Assembly (NCBI GenBank): GCA_949358305.1
Contig: OX442319.1
Coordinates: 8,494,001-8,558,000 of the forward strand
DNA from: Strigamia acuminata
Lineage: Eukaryota > Arthropoda > Chilopoda > Geophilomorpha > Linotaeniidae
Direction of reading: 5' to 3'
DNA length: 64,000 nt
The notes beneath the pieces were generated by a model, which was not told the origin of the DNA, did no database searches, and saw only the letters and a program-made list of their open reading frames with translations. The position numbers were made by a program, and so were the translations under genes. Shown here piece by piece: positions 23,809 to 38,416 of the stretch (position 1 is the stretch's first letter; every line of letters begins with the position of its first letter).

Positions 23809-24529
23809 AAACATAAATATTATTACGTGGTTTTATGTCCTTAAGAGATCTAACTCACGTAATGTGCTTTGAAAAGGAAATGAGAGAGTGAAACTCAGTT
23901 TATGTTTAGAAATGAAAATTATCTTTTATTTTAAGACGGATAATTCCTAAAGAAATTGTCTGTTATTAACTGTTACAAACTATTCAAATCCAATCTTAAA
24001 ATTGTCGCCGTTTTTTGTTGTTGTTTTATACCCATTTAATGTATTAAATTTTACATTTGTTATTGTTCATTGTGTCTTTATTTTGTTGTAGAAATTCCTT
24101 TAAAATCAGAAGAAAGCTTTATATAAACTTGACAATTTTTTTTTAAATGTAAAAAAAAAATATAAAAATCATTAAATAAAAGAAAAAGATAAAATATTTG
24201 CAGTTTTTTTTACTTTAGATAAGCATTTTGGAGTTCGTGTAATTACCGGTAATCCCAAATTTAATATTTTGTTTTATTTATTCATTATTTTTACGTCAAA
24301 ATGCAGTCTAAAATAAAAAAAAAAACCATTAATTTTTTAATTACTGCCAATAAAAATATTGTAGAGTGACCTGCACTTCACAGAAATTCTTTTAATAAAA
24401 CTAACATTTTACATCACATATTATCACTTCATAAAGTTTACACATTTCTGGAAAAGCGTGAAATTACGGCACAATTATTGGCAGTTTTATTATTTTGTCT
24501 ACTGACTGGCTAAAAGCAATTGCTTCAAT

Positions 24530-25277
24530 TTACAACATAGTGGAACCATCTTTCTTCTTTTTCCCCTAAAATATTCAAATAAAAATAATAATAAAAATCT
24601 AAAAATACTTAATAACTCTTATACCTATAATGTAGCTCTGATGGCAGTCTCAAACACTTCTCTCACGCCTTTGTTCTCTTTGGCAGAACACTCTAAATAC
24701 GAAAAAGCCTGAATATCTTTAGCCATAATGAGTCCTTCTCCTTGAGTAACAGGTTTTATATTCTTTTGTAATAACCCCTCAATTGTTTCCGCATCATTTC
24801 TAAGATCCTATCATAAAATTTAATTAATCATTTTAATTCACTGCACTTCACTACAACTCACCATCTTATTTCCTACTAAAATAATGGGAACTTTTGGGCA
24901 ATAGTTCCTCACTTCCGGCACCCATTTTTCAAATATATTTCCCAAAGAATCAGGACTATCGATACTGAAACACACGAGGATGACATCACTGTCCGGATAA
25001 GACAGAGTCCGGAGACGGTCGTAATCCTCTTGACCCGCAGTGTCCCATAATGCTAATTCAAACTAAAAATAAATAAAAATAAACAAAATATAGACAAATA
25101 CACCAAAATACAAGTACTCACTTCCTTTCCATCAACTTCGACATCGACCGTGTAATTCTCAAAAACTGTAGGCGTAAATTCATCAAGAAATTTACCTTTA
25201 CTAAACAAGACGAGCAGACGGGTTTTACCACAATCACTGTCGCCAACTATTACTAATTTCTTATGACTTGTGGCCAT
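24530..25277 (-). pseudogene. Rho-family copy C, truncated before CAAX exon
   Basis: Exons (minus): 25277-25122, 25062-24862, 24807-24625, with a fourth exon-like block at 24565-24530. The P-loop is GDSDCGKT (Gly14 to Ser, Ala15 to Asp). The last codon of exon 3 is TAG where copy D has CAG, so translation should stop at 179 residues without the membrane tail. In the orphaned last exon the CAAX cysteine is also changed (STML instead of CTML). DTAGQE, NKMD and ECSAKE are intact. It is best seen as a pseudogene or a soluble truncated relative. Confidence 0.8.
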
Positions 25278-25410
25278 CTCTCAAAACAGAAATAAACAAA
25301 AAAAAAATGAAAGAAATGGAGTAGAATTATGGAATTAAAGGTGCAAATGTCCGTACCAGTACCGTAGCAGATTATGAACTGTATCTTATCTGTCTTAATG
25401 ACGTTTAATT

Positions 25411-25440
25411 ACTCACCTCCTTGCCACCAACCTCGATAAA
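25411..25440 (-). pseudogene. Remnant of a Rho exon 1 end
   Basis: Reverse strand encodes IEVGGKE followed by GTGAGT, the end of a Rho first exon. An almost identical scrap lies at 27018-27046, so it was copied along with the repeat unit. Confidence 0.6.
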
Positions 25441-26116
25441 TAGGTATAAAGAATCAAACATTTACTGATAATAAATTAATTTTTGGTCGTTGCACGATCA
25501 GAAAAGAATTTCTACTGTTATTATATATTACAGCATTATGTCTGTAATCTTAAAATTGTCGCCGTTTTTTGTTGTTGTGTTACTCACATTTAATGTATTA
25601 ATAAATTTTACCTTTGTTATTGTTCATTGTGTCTTTATTTTGTTGTAGAAATTCCTTTAAAATCAGAAAAAAGCTTTATATAAACTTGAGAATTTTTTTT
25701 TAAATGTAAAAAAAAAATATAAAAATCATTAAATAAAAGAAAAAGATAAAATATTTGCAGTTTCGAATCCAATTTGTACTTTTTTTTTACTTTAGATAAG
25801 CATTTTGGAGTTCGTGTAATTACCGGTAATCCCAAATTTAATATTTTGTTTTATTTGTTCATTATTTTTACGTCAAAATGCAGTCTAAAATAAAAAAAAA
25901 CCCATTAATTTTTTAATTACTGCCAATAAAAATATTGTAGAGTGACCTGCACTTCACAGAAATTCTTTTAATAAAACTAACATTTTCACATCACATATTA
26001 TCACTTCATAAAGTTTACATTAAACACACATTTCCAGAAAAGCGCAAACCCAAATTATGGTACAATTATTTGCAGTTTTATTTTATACACTGACTGCTAA
26101 AAGCAATTGCTTCAAT

Positions 26117-26907
26117 TTACAACATAGTGCAACCATTTTTCTTCTTTTTCCCCTAAAATATTCAAATAAAAATATAAATAAAAATATAAAAATATAAATA
26201 AAAATATAAAAATATAAATAAAAATCTAAAAATACTTAATAACTCTTATACCTGTAATGTAGCTCTGATGGCAGTCTCAAACACTTCTCTCACGCCTTTG
26301 TTCTCTTTAGATGAACATTCTAAATAAGAAAAGGCCCGAATTGTTTTAGCCATAACGAGTCCTTCTCTTTGAGTAACAGGTTTTGTATTTTTTTTTAATA
26401 ACTCCTCAATTGTGTCCGGATCATTTCTAAGATCCTACCATAAAAAAAAAAATATTTAACAATTTCAATTCACTGCACTTTACTACAACTCACCACGTTA
26501 TTACCTACTAAAATAATGGGAACTTTTGGGCAATAGTGCCTCACTTCCGGTACCCATTTTTCAAATATATTTTCCAAAGAATCAGGACTATCGATACTGA
26601 AACACACGAGGATGAGATCACTATCCGGATAAGACAGTGGTCGGAGACGATCGTAATCCTCTTGACATGCAGTGTCCCATAATGCTAATTCAAACTAAAA
26701 AATTAATAATAAAAAAAATATAGACAAATACACCAAAATACAAATACTCACTTCCTTTCCATCAACTTCGACATCGACCATGTAATTCTCCAAAACTGTG
26801 GGCGTATATTCCTCAAGCAATTTACCTTTACTAAACAAGACGAGCAGATGGGTTTTACCACAATCACTGTCGCCAACTATTACTAATTTCTTACGAATTG
26901 TGGCCAT
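26117..26907 (-). CDS. Rho-family copy D, pseudo-GTPase
   Basis: Exons (minus): 26907-26752, 26694-26494, 26434-26252, 26152-26117; 191 aa, complete and ending in CTML. Every nucleotide-handling motif is altered: GDSDCGKT (Gly14Ser, Ala15Asp), DTACQE (Gly62Cys), NNVD in place of NKxD, and ECSSKE in place of SAK. Structure-bearing residues and the membrane tail are kept. This suggests either a recent pseudogene without frame damage or a protein kept for a non-catalytic role. An in-frame ATG 17 codons upstream exists; the ATG at 26907 matches the family start. Confidence 0.82.
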
Positions 26908-27017
26908 CTCGCAAAACAGAAATAAACAAAAAAAAAACTGGAAGAAATGGAGGCGCAAATGGTCTGTACCATAGCAGATTATGAACTGTATCTTATCTGT
27001 CTTAATGACGTTTAATT

Positions 27018-27046
27018 ACTCACCTCCTTGCCACCAACCTCGATAA
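27018..27046 (-). pseudogene. Remnant of a Rho exon 1 end
   Basis: Same IEVGGKE plus donor scrap as at 25411-25440. Its spacing to copy D equals that of the other scrap to copy C, showing that both belong to one duplicated unit of about 1.62 kb. Confidence 0.6.
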
Positions 27047-27313
27047 ATAGATGTAAAAAATCAAACATTTACTGATAATAAATTAATTTTTGGTCGTTGC
27101 ACGTTCAGAAAACTTTTAGTGTTTATTATAATTATTGTTGTGTTTATTGTGTTTGAAAATCTTTAAAATCGGCACTAAAACCAACTAAAACATAGAATTA
27201 CGACGCTTTTCTTACATCATAGCCCACCCTGGAGTCCGAAAAATACAAAAATATAGGAATGAAAAATCGAGATGTAATACAAAATAATTTGTGAGAAATT
27301 GATCCACTATAAG

Positions 27314-28263
27314 TTATAACACAGTGCACTTGTTGCGTTTCTTCTTTTTCGCCTGCAAATTAAAAAAAAAATAAAAACATTAAAAAAAAATATTTCAGTC
27401 GAACCTCGTTATAACGAACCGCGATATAACGAATTTTTCGTTATAACGAAAACTTAAAAATGGCCCGGTTGCTTGGTTGGCCATAGAACACCATGTTGAA
27501 ATTTTTTATACAACGATATCTCGTTGTAATCGTTTTATAACGAACCGATTCGTTATAACGAGGCTCGAATTATTGTTTCACCTGTAATGCAGCCCTCGTG
27601 GCAGTCTCAAACACTTCTCTTACACCTCTGTTCTGCCTTGCAGAACATTCCAAGTACGAATAAGCCTCGATTTTTTCCGCCAATAGGCGTCCTTCTAACT
27701 GCTTAACAGGTTCTTCCCCCTTTTCTGACAACTTCTGAATTGTTACAGGATCATCTCGAAGATCCTAAAAAAATAATAAAATACCAAAAAAAAAAAATTA
27801 TTAATAATAATCACTAATTTTAATTCACTGCATTTTCCTACTTCAACTCACCACCTTATTACCTACTAAAATAATGGGCACATTGGGACAAAAATGCTTC
27901 ACTTCCGGTTCCCATTTATCCAATATATTTGCAAAACTCACACGTCTATCGACACTGAAACACACGAGGATAACACCTGCTTTTGGATAAGACAGCGGCC
28001 GCAGTCGATCATAATCCTCTTGACCCGCAGTGTCCCATAAGACTAATTCAATCTAAACAAAAATTATAATATAATTATAAAAATAAACAAAATTAAAAAT
28101 TACTCACTTTTTTCCTATCAACCTCGATTTCAGCCACGTAATTGTCAAAAACAGTGGGCACATACTCCTCAGGGAACTCATTTCCACTGAATACAATGAG
28201 CAAACACGTCTTACCACAAGCTCCGTCGCCAACAATCACTAATTTCCTACGAATTACTCCCAT
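27314..28263 (-). CDS. Rho-family GTPase copy E (Rho1-like)
   Basis: Exons (minus): 28263-28108, 28052-27852, 27764-27582, 27352-27314; 192 aa. Canonical [34 protein letters not shown] and NKVD. The guanine-specificity SAK motif reads SAR. The tail is [11 protein letters not shown], identical to that of copy F. The insert segment is more diverged than in Rho1. It is likely a functional geranylgeranylated GTPase. A pogo-like TIR element sits in its third intron. Confidence 0.9.
27396..27573. mobile_element. pogo-like short TIR element in intron of Rho copy E
   Basis: Left end CAGTCGAACCTCGTTATAAC and right end ttcgttataacgaggctcga form imperfect inverted termini over about 175 bp. This end sequence is typical of pogo/Tigger-like elements and resembles the element at 54328-54627. 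It has no coding capacity. Confidence 0.65.
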
Positions 28264-29220
28264 TGTTGCACGCGGAAATAAAGATAAAATTAAATGGAAG
28301 CAGAATTGTGAAGAATTAAAACCACAAATGTCAGGTAATAGAATCAAATCTTATCTATCTCGTGGTCATGATCGATCACATCGTCATAACAATGTTGATA
28401 TTATTATAATAAAAAAAAATAATCACGATTTCTTCGTTATAAAAAGATGGTTTTTAAGGTGTTATGACCTTACGAGGTTGCGGCAAGATCCAATTATAAC
28501 CCTTTGTTGTGTTCCTATACCGGAAATTTCGATCACGTGTTGAAAACAACACGAAAACAAGCGCGATGACAATGAAAACGTGTTATTTAAATCCCGAAAA
28601 AATTCTAAATTAATTCTAAATTATGTTTTGTTACGAATAAAATAAACAAAAACAAAAATTGTTCATGTATAAATCACGATTTGGTGAATTTTATTCGCTA
28701 ACTTATGGTAGGTTGTAAAAATAACTCGACAAGATTCTTCATCTTTGATATTATTAAAGGATAGAGAATACATAATTTTTTTTTTTTTAATTTTTTTCTT
28801 TTTTTTGGTTTTCAATTATACAAATTTACCTTAAATGAAAAAAAAAAGAAAGAAAAACAACAATAAACCTAATTAATCCTACGGTTTGATCGACACCCGT
28901 AAAATCGACTCACACTGCTGATAGAAGAAGACATTGTAATGTTTTCAAGACCCCGAATAGGAAATTCTTAGAAATTCTTAGAAATCTGCACTAAAACGAA
29001 CTAAAACATGGAATTATGACGCTTTTATTACTTCAGAGCCCCCCTGGTAGTCGTAAAATACGAAAATGTTGCAAATATCAGCCGATATCGGTATCGGTCA
29101 AACCTTAATTAATACACTGGTATTTCGCTGCAGCGATCGAATAAAAAGCCTCACACTATTTCACAAGCAGGAATGAAATCGAGGTACAAAACAGTTGGTT
29201 GAAGATTGATCCGCTGCAAT
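28264..29220. other. Intergenic DNA between Rho copies E and F
   Basis: AT-rich; no exon recognised. The first 200 bases after copy E should carry its promoter. A segment near 28920-29050 resembles the stretch around 27160-27240 (ggaattatgacgctttt and aaaatacaaaaat), a trace of the duplication that made E and F. Confidence 0.45.
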
Positions 29221-31011
29221 TTATAACACGGTGCACTTGTTGCGTTTCTTCTTTTTCACCTGCAAATAATACAAGAAATGTTGTATTAGAATTAGCAATT
29301 GACAATTTTGTTTTGGTTTTACCTGTAATGCAGCTCTAGTGGCAGTCTCGAACACTTCTCTGACTCCTTCCTTGCTTTTGGCAGAACATTCTAGGTAGGA
29401 GAAAGCACTAATTTTTTCAGCCATAGCGCGTCCTTCGTCGGGTTTGACTGGCTCCTGCTTCATTTTTGATAATTCCTTAATCGTGTTTGAGTCGTTTCTA
29501 AGATCCTGTGGGAAAATTTGTGGGGAAATTAAATAAATGTTGAATAAATGTAATGTGTGGTAATTTTGAGATGTTTTGAAGGATTGTGCACAATTTTGAC
29601 GGGTATTTCGAGAAATTGTGACAATTTTAAAGATGTTTCGGGAAATTGTGGTGATTTTGGAGATTTTTCGAGTAAGTTTGACAGTTTTTATGATATTTCG
29701 AAAAATTGTGACAGTTTTTAAGGTTTTTTCGAATAATTGTGACAATTTTGAAGTAATTTCGAAAAATTGTGATAATTTTCACACCATTTTAAAAAATTAT
29801 AACAATTTTTAAAATATTTCAAGCTATTCCATCAAATTTGAAAGATATTTGAAGACGTCACGACAAAATATGACTATTTTGAAGATATTTCAAAATATTT
29901 CGAAACATTGTGACAATTTTGAATGCATTTCGAAAAATTATGAAAATTTTGAACATATTATCCGACAAATTGTAACAATTTTAAAGATATTCCACGAAAT
30001 TGCATCAATTTTGAAGATATTCCAAGAAATTGTAACAATTTTAAAGATATTCCGAGAAATTGTAACAATTTTACACATATTCCGAGAAATTGTACCAATT
30101 TTAAAGAAATTCAGAGAAATTGTATCAATTTTCAAAGATATTCCGAGAAATTGTATCCATTTTCAAAGATATTTCGAAAATTTTCCTGTAAATAATGATT
30201 ATTTTGAAGATATTTAACAAAATTGTGACAATTTTGAAGATATTTAACAAAATTGTGACAATTTTGAAGATATTTAACAAAATTGTAACAATTGTGAAGA
30301 TATTTAAAAAAAATTGTGACAATTTCGAAGATATTTAACAAAATTATGACAATTTTGAAGATATTTAAAAAAAAGTGACAATTTTGAAAAGAATTTCTCG
30401 AAATTTCGATAAAAAATCCTCACAAATTTGAAGATATTTCGCGAAAAATCCTCACAACTACAACCTCCTTCCAAACATCCAAAAACTCCAAACCATTCTC
30501 AACCACCCTCACTTTAATCTCACAATAATCCAACACTTAAAACAAACCACGCCCTACAAACTCCACACCATTCAAACCAAAAACTCACTTTCTTATTCCC
30601 AACCAGAATAATCGGCACGTTTGGGCAGAAATGCTTCACTTCCGGCGTCCATTTCTCAGGTATATTCTCCAAACTATCGGGACTATCGATGCTGAAACAC
30701 ATGAGAATAACATCAGTATCTGGATAAGACAGAGGCCGAAGTCGATCGTAATCCTCTTGACCCGCCGTGTCCCATAAGGCTAATTCAACCTCGAATAAAT
30801 AAAAACAAACAAAAATTAAAGAACAGACAAACCAACCAAAACACAAATCACTCACTTGCTTTCCATCAACCTCGATATCGGCCACATAATTTTCGAAAAC
30901 AGTCGGTACGTAGACCTCAGGAAACTGATCTTTACTGAACACGATGAGCAGGCAGGTTTTACCACAAGCGCCGTCGCCAACTATCACGAGTTTCTTACGA
31001 ATTGCGGCCAT
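29221..31011 (-). CDS. Rho1: Rho1 GTPase (RhoA orthologue), copy F
   Basis: Small GTPase that drives actomyosin contractility and cytokinesis in animals. Exons (minus): 31011-30856, 30789-30589, 29505-29323, 29259-29221; 192 aa. The sequence is almost that of textbook Rho[78 protein letters not shown] and a basic tail ending CTVL. It is the first and most conserved gene of the six-copy array, so it is the likely parent. The second intron (1.08 kb) is packed with a degenerate minisatellite. Confidence 0.96.
29560..30430. repeat. Degenerate 28-30-bp minisatellite in Rho1 intron 2
   Basis: About 25 variants of a unit like gaaattgtgacaattttgaa with gatatttc linkers. The most regular copies are at 30190-30360. 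Open frames on both strands follow the periodicity and are not genes. Confidence 0.85.
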
Positions 31012-31439
31012 TACTGGGGAAATATACGCAAAATTATTATCTAGTGGTTTGCGCTTTACGTTTATTTTCGTTTTTATGACGTTGGAGTGGAATGGAAGAG
31101 TGATTAATACCTAATTGAACAGGAAGACACCACCTTGAAACACGAGAGACCGGCCCTTAGCTGAAAACACATTAAAGCTAAAATGGCGGAAATGCGGCGC
31201 TAGATGGCGCCAGGACGTACAGGAAAACAACGACGGAGGTTTACTACGGAGGCCGTAGGAACTCTTGTTTCTGGATTGTAAGTATTAAAACTTTTCGTTG
31301 TATTTTATTCGGGGCATTAACGTAGAAATTTAATCAAATACGGTAAGTGCTTTAGTGTAAAAGAATGTGGGTGTTCTATTAATGGAATCGAGATTTCCCC
31401 ATCAATTTTTAAGTGTTCTTGGTCAATTTAGACATTTCT

Positions 31440-31800
31440 TTTAAACGTTTTGAACAACTCAGACATTTATTTTAGGCGTTTTGAATAATTTACACATTTA
31501 TTTTAGTCGTTTTGTTCAATGTACACACTTATTTTAGGCGTTTTGAACAATTTACACATTTATTTTAGTCGTTTTGTTCAATGTACACACTTATTTTAGG
31601 CGTTTTGAACAATTTACACATTTATTTTAGTCGTTTTGTTCAATATACACACTTATTTTAGGCGTTTTGAACAATTTACACATTTATTTTAGTCGTTTTG
31701 TTCATTGTACACACTTATTTTAGGCGTTTTGAACAATTTATACATTTATTTTAATCATTTTGTTCAATTTAGGCGTTTATTTTTTTCGTTTTGTTCAGTT
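31440..31800. repeat. About 30/61-bp tandem repeat
   Basis: Alternating units cgttttgaacaatttacaca and cgttttgttcaatgtacaca, each followed by tttattttag-like sequence, give a higher-order period of about 61 bp with at least four copies. It lies upstream of Rho1 in intergenic DNA. Confidence 0.88.
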
Positions 31801-32045
31801 TAGACGGAAGGAAAAATTTAGCTTTAATGATTAAGAACTCCTGTCTGAATAATTATTAAAAGACAAATAAAATTCATTGAAAAATCGACTAAAAACATAA
31901 AATATAAATATAAATATAAATAAATAAATAAATAAATAAAAAAAATCACTAAAAATGAACATCAAACTGGAATTTATATAAATTAACTAACAATCATAGA
32001 AATAACTGCATTATTTTAAAAAATAATTATTTCAGTAACTCTCCT

Positions 32046-32139
32046 TTGTGAGTTGCTACTTGCGTTTTCAAGTGTCTACTTTGAATGCAAAAATAAGAAC
32101 ATAAATGACATTTGAATAGTTTTTCTCCAGTATAAGTTG
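32046..32139 (-). pseudogene. Degenerate single C2H2 zinc finger
   Basis: On the minus strand the sequence reads as a linker plus one finger: TGEKLFKCHLCSYF, then the LKTQVATH helix end, in which the first zinc-binding His is replaced by Gln. There is no start codon and no neighbouring finger, so this is a relic of a zinc-finger gene. Confidence 0.5.
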
Positions 32140-32429
32140 TTACATCTTGGACGAATCTTATAATACTTTACAAAAAATATCACAATACAGATAAATTTGT
32201 AGTATAAAAAATCACTTCCTTGGTCATCCAAGGATAGTAAATAAATGTTACACACCATTATGCAATCAATTATAACTAAAATTAATAAAGAATGTCAACT
32301 CCCCAACCCGACAATTGTTTTCAAATATAAAACATTTACTTTGATAAAACTTATCATCCAAATTGGCTGCAAGAAAAATATTGTTTCAGTCACCCACGCT
32401 TTTCCCTCTTAAAGGCTGGAGACTGAATG

Positions 32430-32838
32430 GGCCCTGATGCGCCAACTACAAATTGAAAAATTGAAGAAATAAAAATAAAACGACCATGCTATAAACAATA
32501 CGAGACGCTAAACAATAATCTGTTAGTAATTTTGCTTCGATCAGCACAAGGCGAGGTAAACAGCACAATTTTGCTGTTTTTCACGTTATTTAATTCGGAT
32601 TTGATTTCCAAAAGGTTGATTGGTTTCATAAAAACGGGATTAACATTTCCGCGAATATCTCACCAAGTTTGAATTCGTAGTTTTTTGAAAAATGATCCAC
32701 TTATTTTCTTACATATGTTCTTTTGCTATTGTTTGGCGCCATTTGAGACCTACTATAAGCCTAGTAGAAAATATATTTTTTTCTGTATTTCTTCAGTTAT
32801 GAATTCAATTTTCAATTTGTAGGTGGCGCATCAGGGCC
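32430..32838. mobile_element. TIR element (MITE-like), about 410 bp
   Basis: GGCCCTGATGCGCCAACTAC at the left is repeated inverted at the right (ggtggcgcatcagggcc), and matching continues about 45 bp inward through acaaattgaaaattgaa. No ORF. The target duplication was not resolved. Confidence 0.75.
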
Positions 32839-33063
32839 ACCATACTGGAGAGCTAGTTGATCATTGACCTTTTCCCCCAAAATCATGGTTTATACGAATT
32901 CTTCGAAGAATGTACCCGAGCAACACAATGAACGATTTAACGTCGCATCTAAATAGATGCGATGTTTTATATCGAATCTACATAGATGCAATGTTTAATA
33001 TCGTATCTACTTTAGATGCGATGTCAAATCGATCATCCGTGCTACTGGGGTAGTGGTCAAGTT

Positions 33064-37662
<4,599 letters not shown>

Positions 37663-38416
37663 CTATAAGAAACAGGCTTTCTACTTTAATCATTTCGACC
37701 CAGGTATCCCATCCCTTATTACATTATTATCAAATTAATCAATAAGTTTCGATGAGTAAATAGAATTTTCGTGAGAGAAACTTATTGAAAATTAGCTTAC
37801 TTTTGTTTGAATATTTGAATATTACCGTAGTACCACAGATTATATAATTATATATTATAATCTGTGGTCGTACGACACCATAATGATCGTTGGTATATAG
37901 ATTGGTTCGACTTGAGTAATCGCGCTCGGTGGAGAACTTTCTGAGATTGCCGTGTGAGGGCGCTGATGACGAAAGTTTGACGTTCACGTGTATTTTCGTT
38001 GTAGAAACGTGGTAATTTCGAGGGTGCAAAGTGCTATACGGGTATTTTTTTTAAAGCTGGTTTTTTTTTACTGGTACAGGAAATTTGATCACTTCATGCG
38101 GGTACAGAAGACGCGGGATAATCGAGAGATTATTGACAGTTTTGGTTTGCTGATGACAACCTCCAATTGAGGATTTATTGTGTCTCACGCAAAATAAATA
38201 AATTATTTATTTATTTTTAAAGTAAGTTATAGACCAAAATGTTTATTTTTTGGCATTATAAATTCTACTTTTGCAATACAAATCACTATTTTTTAGTATT
38301 TGATTTTACTTCAAGAAGTTACATATAGTGCAGGAATCAAAAAATCTATGTACGTATATCTATCGTTCTCTATCTGTCTATCTACTTATCAAATTAAAAA
38401 CATTTACACATTTAAT
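37663..38416. other. Intergenic DNA with a short perfect hairpin
   Basis: 5' flank of the FGFR-like gene and 3' flank of the first IR copy. At about 37832-37868 taccacagattata faces tataatctgtggt across an AT loop. The segment 38180-38340 recurs at 42895-43090 and in part at 49980-50080, marking the boundary of the duplicated IR unit. No gene seen. Confidence 0.55.

Noticed and set aside
29618-30341. Repeat-bearing ORFs in Rho1 intron 2
   Set aside because: Periodic AT-rich minisatellite inside an intron, open on both strands.
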